DNA of 9,526 nt, taken from NCBI GenBank assembly GCA_964487155.1, contig CAZAQB010000127.1:1-9526 (forward strand), read 5' to 3'. The notes beneath the pieces are model-generated. The model was not told the DNA's origin and did not search any database. It saw nothing but the letters and a program-made list of their open reading frames with translations. Made by a program: the position numbers and the translations under genes. The DNA comes from CAZAQB01 sp964487155. Its GTDB lineage: Bacteria > Pseudomonadota > Gammaproteobacteria > Nitrococcales > Nitrococcaceae. Positions 1 through 5,541 of the stretch are shown here, in pieces (the first letter of the stretch is position 1; the number at the start of each line of letters is the position of its first letter).

Positions 1-27
1 CGGCGCCAGTCATAGCCCGCTCTTCCA

Positions 28-50
28 CTCAGTCCTCAGTCCTCAGTCCT
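28..50. repeat. Tandem heptanucleotide repeat, about 3.3 copies
   Basis: The unit CTCAGTC is repeated perfectly three times and followed by a partial CT. It lies between the 3' end of the aminotransferase gene and the window edge, outside any gene I support. Read on the minus strand the unit is ACTGAGG, close to the ACTGGGT unit repeated at the other end of the window. Seven-base tandem repeats between genes are known in some bacteria (for example the STRR repeats of cyanobacteria). Its function here is unknown. Confidence 0.85.
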
Positions 51-62
51 TTGCACGCGCCC

Positions 63-78
63 AGCCCGGCATCGGGCT
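63..78 (-). terminator. Possible hairpin terminator after the aminotransferase gene
   Basis: A perfect 6-bp stem (AGCCCG / CGGGCT) with a 4-nt loop begins 18 nt past the aminotransferase stop codon. No T tract follows on the minus strand, so it lacks half of an intrinsic terminator. It could equally be an RNA-stabilising hairpin or chance in GC-rich DNA. Confidence 0.25.
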
Positions 79-95
79 CCGCAGAGCGGCGGCCG

Positions 96-1361
96 TCAGG
101 CCGTCGCCTTCAGAGCGTCCTCGAAAATGTCGACCGCCTGGTCGACCTGGTCGGCGTCCACGATCAGCGGCGGCAGCCAGCGCACGATCTCGCCGCCGTA
201 GGCGCCGCAGCGGATCAGCAGCAGGCCCCGGGCCTCGGCCTCCTTGAGGATGCGGGCCGTGCGCTCGCCGTCGGGCCGGCCCTCCGCGTCCACCATGTAG
301 CTGCCCTGCATCAGCCCCAGGCCGCGCACGTGGGCCAGCCCCGGGTGGCGGGTGGCCACGTCCTGCAGCCGGGCCTTGAGCTGGGCGCCGCGCTCCCGGG
401 CATTGTCCACCAGGCCCTCGTCGCGGATCACATCCAGGGTGGCCAGCGACGCCGCACAGGCCACGGCGTTGCCGCCGTAGGTGCCGCCCTGAGAGCCCAG
501 CCAGCCTCGGGCCATGAGCTCCGGCGAAGCCGCCAGCGCGGAAAGGGGGAAACCGCTGGCCATACCCTTGGCGGTGACCACGATGTCCGGCTCGACGTCG
601 AAATGCTCGTGGCCCCAGTAGCGCCCGGTGCGCCCGTTGCCCGCCTGCACTTCGTCCATCACCAGCAGGATGCCGTGGCGGTCGCAGCGCTCCCGCAGAC
701 CCTGCATGAAGGCGGTGTTGGCCGGCATGTAGCCGCTCTCGCCCTGCACCGGCTCGATGAGCATGCCGGCGGTTTCCTTGGGCACGCTGTAGGTCTGCAG
801 GATGTGATCCAGCTCGCGCAGGCAGAAGGCCGTCGTGGTGGGTTCGTCCCAGCCGTACCAGAACGTATCCGGGAACGGCGCCACCACGACGCCTCCCATC
901 ATCGGCTGCAGGCCGGCCCGGATCGGAGAACTCGAGGTGGTCATGCTCAGCGCGCCCATGGTGCGACCATGGAAACCGCCGCGGAAGGTAATCATGTTGG
1001 GCCGGCCCGTCGCCTGCCGGCACAGGCGCAGCGCCGCCTCCACCGCCTCGGTACCGGCGTTGGCGAAGAACACCGAGTCGAGGCCGGTGGGCATCAGTTC
1101 CGCCAGGCGCTCGGAGAGCCGGACGATGGCAGGATGCTTGACGATGGCGTACTGCCCGTGAATCAGCTGCCCGGCCTGCTCCTGGGCCGCCGCCACCACT
1201 TTGGGATGGCAGTGGCCGGTGCTGGTGACACCGATGCCGGAGGTGAAGTCGAGGTAACGGCTGCCGTCGGCATCGAACAGGTAGCAGCCCTCTCCCCGCA
1301 CGGCGGTGACGCCGCTCGACTGCTTCAGCAAGGGGGACAGGTGGTTGCTCGGATCGCTCAT
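96..1361 (-). CDS. Class-III pyridoxal-phosphate aminotransferase, GABA-aminotransferase-like
   Basis: A 421-aa fold-type-I PLP enzyme of the omega-aminotransferase group, which moves an amino group from a terminal amine (GABA, ornithine, beta-amino acids or similar) to a 2-oxo acid in the cytoplasm. The landmarks are in order: the phosphate cup around AGTEA (102-106), GGFHGR (128-133), IEPVQGE (202-208) with the family glutamate, MDEVQAG (235-241) with D236 for the PLP ring nitrogen, TAKG (263-266) with the Schiff-base lysine K265, and GGTYGGN (292-298). Length is full for the family. The ATG is preceded by GGAG with a 7-nt spacer. It lies 78 nt downstream of the dehydrogenase gene on the same strand, so the two may form an operon. 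Overall look is closer to GabT/PuuE than to ArgD, but substrate cannot be read from sequence alone, so no symbol is given. Confidence 0.9.
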   Translation of the reverse strand: MSDPSNHLSPLLKQSSGVTAVRGEGCYLFDADGSRYLDFTSGIGVTSTGHCHPKVVAAAQEQAGQLIHGQYAIVKHPAIVRLSERLAELMPTGLDSVFFANAGTEAVEAALRLCRQATGRPNMITFRGGFHGRTMGALSMTTSSSPIRAGLQPMMGGVVVAPFPDTFWYGWDEPTTTAFCLRELDHILQTYSVPKETAGMLIEPVQGESGYMPANTAFMQGLRERCDRHGILLVMDEVQAGNGRTGRYWGHEHFDVEPDIVVTAKGMASGFPLSALAASPELMARGWLGSQGGTYGGNAVACAASLATLDVIRDEGLVDNARERGAQLKARLQDVATRHPGLAHVRGLGLMQGSYMVDAEGRPDGERTARILKEAEARGLLLIRCGAYGGEIVRWLPPLIVDADQVDQAVDIFEDALKATA

Positions 1362-1439
1362 GAGAGGTCTCCAACCGGGTTGGGGGCGTGAGAGCGGCGC
1401 TTGCCTTAGGCAGCCATCCGCGGTGAGTTCAAGTCGGCC

Positions 1440-2600
1440 TCAAGCCAGGCGCTCCAGGATGGCCTGGCCGACCTCGGTGGTGCCGCGCCCGGCCACGCCG
1501 TGCTCGGCGAGGTCGGCGCCGACGGCGTCCCGCAGGGCATGGGCGGCTCGCGCGGCGGCCGGATCCTCCTCGCCCATCCAGTCCAGCATCAGCGCCGCCG
1601 TGAGCAGCATCGCCTGCGGCCCGGCCAGGCCCTTGCCGGCGATGTCCGGCGCACTGCCGTGGGTGGGTTCGAACAGCGGCGGCACCGAGCGGTCCGCCGG
1701 GTTCAGGTTGCTGGACGGCGCGACCCCCATGCCACCCGCCAGCACCGCCGCCAGGTCGGTGAGGATATCGCCGTGCAGGTTGCTGGCCACCACCACGTCG
1801 AAGTTCCACGGGGAGGTGACGAATTTCATGCAGGCTGCGTCCACCAGTTCATGGTGGGTGGCGATCTCCGGGTAGTCCGACGCCACTTCATCGAACACCT
1901 CGGTGTACATGTCCCCCCAGAAGGCCAGGGCGTTGCGCTTGGTGATCAGGCAGACCTGGGCCTCGGCGGCGGCACCGTCGGCGAGCGGGAAACGCCGCCC
2001 CCCGTCCGGCTCCGCACGGCGGCGCTCGGCGCGCTGGCGGGCCCGGGCGAAGGCATGGTGGAAGATGCGCTCCGCCGCCGGCCGGGTGAACACCTCCACC
2101 TGGGTCGCCACCTCCCGGGGGCTGCCCCGAGCCAGCCGCCCGCCCTGGCCCACGTACTCCCCCTCGCTGTTCTCCCGGATCACCAGCATGTCGATGTCCC
2201 GGGCCCGGGGGTCGGCCAGCACCTGGGGAGCCCCGGGCAACAGGGTGGCGGGCCGCTCGCAGGCCCACAGGTCGAAGCCCTTGCGCAGCTCCAGCAGCGG
2301 GCCCAGGGAGACGGAGTCCGACAGCCGGTGGCGCTCCGGGCTGGAGGCCGGTCCCGGGTCACCCAGGGCGCCCATGAGCATCACGTCGTACCGCGCCAGC
2401 TGCTCGCGCCAGTCCTCCGGCCACATGCGGCCGTGACGCCGGTGCCAGTCGGTGGCCGGCCATGGAATCTCGTCGAGGGTCAGCCGCAGCCCCTGCGCCA
2501 GGGCCACGCGCTGCAGGGCCGCCACCGTGGGCGCCATCACCTCGGGCCCGATACCGTCTCCCGGCATCACGGCCACCCGCCACTCGCTACGCGGCGTCAT
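1440..2600 (-). CDS. Isocitrate/isopropylmalate-family dehydrogenase, tartrate/D-malate dehydrogenase-like
   Basis: A 386-aa NAD-dependent beta-hydroxyacid oxidative decarboxylase. It starts with VMPGDGIGPEV (11-21), has the substrate arginines R106, R116 and R142, the RENSEGEY block (142-149) with catalytic Y149, catalytic K221, metal-binding aspartates D254, D278 and D282, and the nucleotide loop EPTHGSAPDIAGKG (311-324). The VIRENSEGEY...GGR layout and the ASNLHGDILTD and APSSNLNP blocks resemble tartrate dehydrogenase (TtuC/DmlA) more than LeuB or Icd. A charged, glycine-rich stretch at about 188-215, just before K221, looks like an insertion relative to that family. A TTG in frame at 2630 would extend the protein by 10 residues, but the ATG at 2600 has a good ribosome site. 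It is divergent from sufT and followed by the aminotransferase. Family is sure; substrate is not. Confidence 0.88.
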   Translation of the reverse strand: MTPRSEWRVAVMPGDGIGPEVMAPTVAALQRVALAQGLRLTLDEIPWPATDWHRRHGRMWPEDWREQLARYDVMLMGALGDPGPASSPERHRLSDSVSLGPLLELRKGFDLWACERPATLLPGAPQVLADPRARDIDMLVIRENSEGEYVGQGGRLARGSPREVATQVEVFTRPAAERIFHHAFARARQRAERRRAEPDGGRRFPLADGAAAEAQVCLITKRNALAFWGDMYTEVFDEVASDYPEIATHHELVDAACMKFVTSPWNFDVVVASNLHGDILTDLAAVLAGGMGVAPSSNLNPADRSVPPLFEPTHGSAPDIAGKGLAGPQAMLLTAALMLDWMGEEDPAAARAAHALRDAVGADLAEHGVAGRGTTEVGQAILERLA

Positions 2601-2605
2601 CGCAT

Positions 2606-2611
2606 CCCCCT
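2606..2611 (-). promoter_or_regulatory. Ribosome binding site that decides the dehydrogenase start
   Basis: AGGGGG lies 5 nt before the ATG at 2600. The longer reading from the TTG at 2630 would start inside a different GGAGG-like stretch and add residues that precede the usual N-terminus of the family, so the ATG is preferred. Confidence 0.6.
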
Positions 2612-2690
2612 GGTGTAATCTGACCTCCAACCTTAGCAGACCGGTGCGCGGGTACCGCAGCGGCCTTCGTTGGGCGCCCTGGTCGCGCTA

Positions 2691-2719
2691 GAATACCCGA
2701 GTATCGAACTCGGATATTC
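2691..2719. promoter_or_regulatory. IscR/Rrf2-like operator upstream of sufT
   Basis: A near-perfect inverted repeat: GAATACCCGAGT, 5-nt spacer, ACTCGGATATTC. The two 12-nt arms pair at 11 of 12 positions. The central 25 nt agree at 19 positions with the type-1 IscR consensus as I remember it (ATA-S-YY-GACT ... AGTC-RR-S-TAT). It sits 26 nt before the sufT start and 91 nt before the divergent dehydrogenase start, so it could control either. A TAGAAT hexamer (2689-2694) overlaps its left edge and could be a -10 element, which would suit repression, but no matching -35 is clear. A very similar site lies upstream of fnr. The palindrome is seen; the regulator is inferred. Confidence 0.6.
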
Positions 2720-2734
2720 GCGGCCCGGCCGCGT

Positions 2735-2740
2735 GGGAGG
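2735..2740 (+). promoter_or_regulatory. Ribosome binding site for sufT
   Basis: GGGAGG lies 4 nt before an in-frame GTG (2745) and 13 nt before an in-frame ATG (2754). Spacing favours the GTG. An upstream in-frame start near 2670 would put coding sequence across the operator and has no ribosome site. Confidence 0.6.
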
Positions 2741-2744
2741 CATT

Positions 2745-3296
2745 GTGCACAGCATGTACGACGAGCCGGTCACCTTTGAGCGGGAGTGCGAGGCAGCGCT
2801 GATTCCCGCCGGCGATACGGGCGTCATCCCGAAGGGCGCCCAGGGCTTCCTCACCCAGGCCCTGGGCGGCAGTTACACCGTCTACATCCAGGGCAACCTG
2901 TTCCGCATCGACGGCAAGGACGCCGACGCCATCGGCAAGGAGCCGGAGACGGCCCCGGCGCTGCCGGAAGACGCCTCCGAGGAGGACGTGGAGCGCCTGA
3001 TCTGGGACCAGATGCGGCGCTGCTTCGACCCCGAGATCCCGATCAACATCGTCGAGCTCGGCCTCGTCTACCGCTGCGAGGTGGAGCGCACCGCCGAGGG
3101 CGGGCGGGTGGTGCACTTGAGCATGACCCTCACCGCCCCGGGCTGCGGCATGGGCGACATCCTGGCCTACGACGTGAAGCAGAAGGTGCTGCAGGTGCCC
3201 ACCGTGGAGGACGTGGAGGTGGAACTGGTGTTCGACCCGCCCTGGAGCTACGAGATGATGTCCGATGCCGCCAAGCTGCAGACGGGCATGATGTAG
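2745..3296 (+). CDS. sufT: SufT-type Fe-S cluster assembly factor (MIP18/DUF59 domain)
   Basis: A 183-aa cytoplasmic protein (180 aa if the ATG at 2754 is used). The N-terminal part (about 10-65) carries IPAG (20-23), TQALGGSYTVYIQGN (37-51) and RIDGKDADAIGK (54-65), the signature region of the long SufT form. The C-terminal MIP18/DUF59 domain (about 81-183) has DPEIPINIVELGLVY (95-109) and TAPGCGMG (130-137), whose C134 is the conserved cysteine. SufT proteins are accessory factors for Fe-S protein maturation. They usually sit in suf operons, but here the gene stands alone, with no sufBCDSU nearby. Its promoter region holds an IscR-like palindrome, consistent with control by Fe-S status. Its stop lies only 19 nt from the stop of the convergent gene, leaving no room for a terminator. 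Confidence 0.88.
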   Translation: MHSMYDEPVTFERECEAALIPAGDTGVIPKGAQGFLTQALGGSYTVYIQGNLFRIDGKDADAIGKEPETAPALPEDASEEDVERLIWDQMRRCFDPEIPINIVELGLVYRCEVERTAEGGRVVHLSMTLTAPGCGMGDILAYDVKQKVLQVPTVEDVEVELVFDPPWSYEMMSDAAKLQTGMM

Positions 3297-3315
3297 CCCG
3301 CCGCAGCCTTCGCCG

Positions 3316-4257
3316 TCACTGCGCGCCGACCTGCAGGTTCAGCACCCCGGGCAGCCGCCTGCCGTCCACCAGGGCGATGCTCACCACCCGGGCCACGGAC
3401 ACCGGCTCGGCCGGCCGGGCAGACAGTTCCAGCCGCCCCGGATTGTCGATGAAGCGCGCCAGCGCTTCCAGCAGGCGGGCCTGGAACGGCTGCTGGGGGT
3501 CGAGCCGGCCGGCCAGCATCTGCTGCAGGGCCTTGCGGACCGCCTCGGGCGGCTCACCCCGCTCCTCGGCTTCGCGCTCGATCACCCGCCTCAGCAGGGA
3601 GTCGTCCCGGAAGCTGATCCGGGCCTCCACCAATTGGGAACTGAACAGCCGGTCGCGCTGCTCGGTGGGGCTGAGTTCGGCCTCACCGGACACGCCGTCC
3701 AGGGCCACCATCGCCTCCAGCCGCCCCAGGTCGGTGAAGTCCACCACCAGCAACGGCATGCGCAGGGTCTGGCGCTCCGGGTCGAAGCGGAACGCCAGCT
3801 CGAAGTGGCCTTCCAGGGCCGGGTAGCCGAGCTGCCGCAGGGTGCGGGCCCGATCGGTTTCCACCCCTTGCAGGTCCCGGCGCAGGCCCAGGGCCTCCAG
3901 GTGCACCGCCACTGGCCGGCCCTGGTGCTCCTCGTACTCGTGCACCACCACCTCCCGCGCCTGCAGCGGCGCGGCGGTGCCATCCGGGCGGAAGTAGACA
4001 CCGTAGACGTGGGCGCGCCGGCCCAGCAGGTCCACGGCCACGTCGTCATAGCGCAGTTCGGCGTCGGCTGGCAGGTCGGCGGCCGCGGCGTCCAGCCGCT
4101 CCCGGGTCTTGTGCTCCAGGTACCACTGGGTGCCCAGCACAGCGGCCACGGCCAGCACCACCGCGGCGGCGGCGGCGACCGCCCACGTCCGAGGAGTCCG
4201 CGGCGCAGGAACTCGCACCGCTGAGAGCGCCCCGCTTTGGCCCCTTTGAGCGCTCAT
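3316..4257 (-). CDS. Hypothetical single-span membrane-anchored protein
   Basis: I do not recognise this 313-aa product. The first 24 residues are basic and polar. An alanine/valine-rich hydrophobic segment follows (about 25-43) with no signal-peptidase cleavage site, so it is probably an N-terminal anchor with the rest in the periplasm. The remainder alternates beta-type strands (LRYDDVAVDLLGRRAHVYGVYF, broken around 69-90; VAVHLEALGL, 116-125) with a helical part (about 222-270), and ends in a strand-rich tail (RLELSARP, 275-282). The early strands recall AsmA/DUF748-type envelope proteins, and the general plan recalls DUF945, but neither match is firm. Codon use and GC match the neighbours. 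The ATG lacks a good ribosome site and lies in a palindromic element, so the start may instead be the GTG at codon 14. The reading frame itself is long, intact and convincing. Confidence 0.65.
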   Translation of the reverse strand: MSAQRGQSGALSAVRVPAPRTPRTWAVAAAAAVVLAVAAVLGTQWYLEHKTRERLDAAAADLPADAELRYDDVAVDLLGRRAHVYGVYFRPDGTAAPLQAREVVVHEYEEHQGRPVAVHLEALGLRRDLQGVETDRARTLRQLGYPALEGHFELAFRFDPERQTLRMPLLVVDFTDLGRLEAMVALDGVSGEAELSPTEQRDRLFSSQLVEARISFRDDSLLRRVIEREAEERGEPPEAVRKALQQMLAGRLDPQQPFQARLLEALARFIDNPGRLELSARPAEPVSVARVVSIALVDGRRLPGVLNLQVGAQ

Positions 4258-4315
4258 GCTTGTTGCATAGTCCCACTATGCGCCTCGAATGCCCCCCCAA
4301 ATGGCCTCAAAGTGG
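4232..4315. repeat. Long imperfect palindrome over the start of the hypothetical gene
   Basis: Two arms of 40 and 41 nt (4232-4271 and 4275-4315) face each other across CCC. The inner 7 bp (GCATAGT / ACTATGC) are perfect. Overall 27 of 40 positions pair with one 1-nt gap, including the blocks CTTTG, CC-TTTG and CAT. Read on the minus strand, the first arm also falls into roughly 11-nt steps beginning CACTTTGAGG, CATTTGGGG, CATTCGAGG, CATAGTGGG. It covers the first nine codons of the downstream gene. It could be a REP-like or MITE-like repeat, a worn insertion-sequence end, or a compound operator. Confidence 0.6.
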
Positions 4316-4400
4316 AACACTCTCGCCTGGCACGATTCCTCCGGCGCAGACTTCTCGATGCCATGAAAACTCCCGGTTTGAGGCGGCGGGGCGGGCCGTT

Positions 4401-4426
4401 GCCCAGGCAGGGCCCCGGCGCCGGGG
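4401..4426 (-). terminator. Hairpin-forming sequence after fnr, possible terminator
   Basis: A perfect 14-nt palindrome (4413-4426) overlaps a second short stem (GCCC / GGGC, 4401-4413), beginning 18 nt after the fnr stop. There is no T run directly after it on the minus strand, only a TTTT about 30 nt further on. It is the only candidate end signal for fnr, but GC-rich stems are common here. Confidence 0.3.
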
Positions 4427-4444
4427 ATGGAGCGGCGCAGACGC

Positions 4445-5236
4445 CTAGCCGGAGCGGCTTTCCCCCAGGCTGCTGCGGCTGTCCTGCCAGCTGGGAGTGG
4501 CGTCGTGGCCGGCCAGCATGCGCAGGGCGGACAGGCTCTCCAGGGAGACCTCCTTGCCCCGGCCGGAGATCCAGCCCTTGTCCTGAAAGCGCTTGAACAG
4601 CCGGCTCATGGTCTCCGGTGCCAGGCCCAAATAGTTGGACAGGTCGCTGCGCGACATGGGAAGGCGGAAGCGTTCCCGGGACAGGCCCCGGCGGCCGAAG
4701 CGCTCGGACAGGCTGAGCAGGAAGGTGGCGAGGCGCTCCTCGGCCGTGCGGCGAGCCAGCGCATGCAGCATCTCGTGGTCGGCGAAGATCTCCTTGCTCA
4801 TCAAGCGCAGCAGCTGGTGCTGCAGGCCCGGGATGCTGCCCGCCAAGTCCTCCAAATCCTGGAAGGGGATCTCGCAGACACTGGTGGTTTCCAGGGCAGT
4901 CGCGCCGCAGGGGTGCATCTCGGAGATGATGGCATCGAGTCCCACCATCTCGCCGGGAAGATGAAAGCCGGTTACCTGCTCGTCGCCGTCTTCTGAGATG
5001 GTGTAGGTCTTCAGGGAGCCGGAGCGCACCGCAAAGATACAGCGGAAGCCATCACCGGCGCGGTACAGATGATCGCCGCGGCGCAACGGGCGCTTGCGCT
5101 CGATGATGTTGTCGAGGCGGTCGATATCCGCTTCACCGAGAGCCATCGGCAGGCACAACTGGACCAGACTGCAATCATTGCACGCGGTCCGGATGCGGCC
5201 GATGTTGATGACCCTGTCCCGTTCCGTCTCCCTCAT
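4445..5236 (-). CDS. fnr: FNR/ANR-type oxygen-sensing transcription regulator
   Basis: A 263-aa Crp/Fnr-family regulator. The N-terminal CxxCxxxxxC (C19, C22, C28) and C121 in SVCEIPF are the four ligands of the FNR [4Fe-4S] cluster, each one residue earlier than in E. coli. A cyclic-nucleotide-like beta barrel (about 35-130) is followed by the dimer helix and a helix-turn-helix (about 192-216). The recognition motif E208-xx-S211-R212 predicts binding to TTGAT-N4-ATCAA. Without oxygen the dimer would activate anaerobic genes; oxygen breaks the cluster. About 20 residues of tail follow the usual FNR end. The ATG has AGGAAG upstream. The gene follows thiL across a 305-nt gap and probably has its own promoter. 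I see no FNR box in that gap, so autoregulation is not supported. Instead an IscR-like site is present. Confidence 0.95.
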   Translation of the reverse strand: MRETERDRVINIGRIRTACNDCSLVQLCLPMALGEADIDRLDNIIERKRPLRRGDHLYRAGDGFRCIFAVRSGSLKTYTISEDGDEQVTGFHLPGEMVGLDAIISEMHPCGATALETTSVCEIPFQDLEDLAGSIPGLQHQLLRLMSKEIFADHEMLHALARRTAEERLATFLLSLSERFGRRGLSRERFRLPMSRSDLSNYLGLAPETMSRLFKRFQDKGWISGRGKEVSLESLSALRMLAGHDATPSWQDSRSSLGESRSG

Positions 5237-5279
5237 GACCCTTCCTCGAATCCGCCCCGGGGCATCACCTTAAACCATG

Positions 5280-5303
5280 AACCCGCGAATCCCATAGCGG
5301 GTT
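5280..5303 (-). promoter_or_regulatory. Hairpin in the presumed fnr leader
   Basis: AACCCGC and GCGGGTT form a perfect 7-bp stem with a 10-nt loop, ending 43 nt before the fnr ATG. Its distal arm overlaps the IscR-like site. It could act in the leader RNA, or be part of a compound operator. Confidence 0.35.
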
Positions 5304-5327
5304 TCCGAGTACCATAGTAGGGTATTC
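5299..5327. promoter_or_regulatory. IscR/Rrf2-like operator upstream of fnr
   Basis: Read on the minus strand, this site begins GAATACCC, has TAT near the middle and ACTCGGA in the right arm. It matches the palindrome before sufT at 22 of 29 positions without gaps. The central 25 nt agree at 18 positions with the type-1 IscR consensus. Its own dyad symmetry is weaker than that of the sufT site. It overlaps the candidate -10 of fnr, a position suited to repression. Confidence 0.45.
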
Positions 5328-5341
5328 TCAGCGACTCTCCA
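5314..5341 (-). promoter_or_regulatory. Candidate sigma-70 promoter for fnr
   Basis: On the minus strand, TGGAGA (4 of 6 to TTGACA) and TACTAT (4 of 6 to TATAAT) are separated by 16 nt. Transcription would start near 5306, giving a leader of about 70 nt. The -10 falls inside the IscR-like site. The match is modest and rests on position as much as on sequence. Confidence 0.35.
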
Positions 5342-5541
5342 GTGGCACCCTTCACCGTATGGCCTGCTTTGACGATTCGTTGCAGCTTAACATTCCACGC
5401 CGAACGGAGGCGGGGGTCGCTGTCATCGGTCACAGTTTGCAGGTTCTGCCGACCCCCACCCCCCGGGGGTACAACATATCTACCACCCACGATGAGGGGC
5501 GCGCTGCCGGGGGTACCGGCGTCGGAGGTCACGGCGCGGCC

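Larger units (their letters stand above)
5237..5541. other. 305-nt intergenic region between thiL and fnr
   Basis: Less GC-rich than its surroundings, with no gene I can support. The fnr-proximal third holds the leader hairpin, a candidate promoter and an IscR-like site, listed separately. Further out are a 16-nt imperfect palindrome at 5420-5435 (CTGT...ACAG outer arms), a C-run/G-run palindrome at 5459-5469, and a 5-bp stem at 5506-5520 just after the thiL stop. None has a T tract that would make it an intrinsic terminator. Confidence 0.6.

Noticed and set aside
51..1391. Long plus-strand frame opposite the aminotransferase
   Set aside because: Histidine/glycine/alanine-rich translation typical of the reverse strand of a GC-rich gene; the minus-strand frame has all the family motifs.
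2670..2744. N-terminal extension of SufT to an earlier start
   Set aside because: It would place coding sequence over the palindromic operator, has no ribosome site, and precedes the normal family start.
5420..5435. CRP-like site (TGTGA...)
   Set aside because: The half-sites are not at the N6 spacing of a CRP site, and the palindrome is short and imperfect; kept only as a note in the intergenic entry.
5459..5520. Intrinsic terminator after thiL
   Set aside because: The C-run/G-run palindrome and the short stem at 5506-5520 have no T tract on the minus strand.
5233..5532. 99-codon minus-strand reading frame whose stop overlaps the fnr ATG by ATGA
   Set aside because: It starts at GTG with no ribosome site, resembles no protein I know, and runs through the fnr promoter, operator and leader hairpin. 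The ATGA overlap looks like coupling but is likely chance.
5237..5541. FNR box for autoregulation of fnr
   Set aside because: No TTGAT-N4-ATCAA or close variant was found in the intergenic region on either strand.
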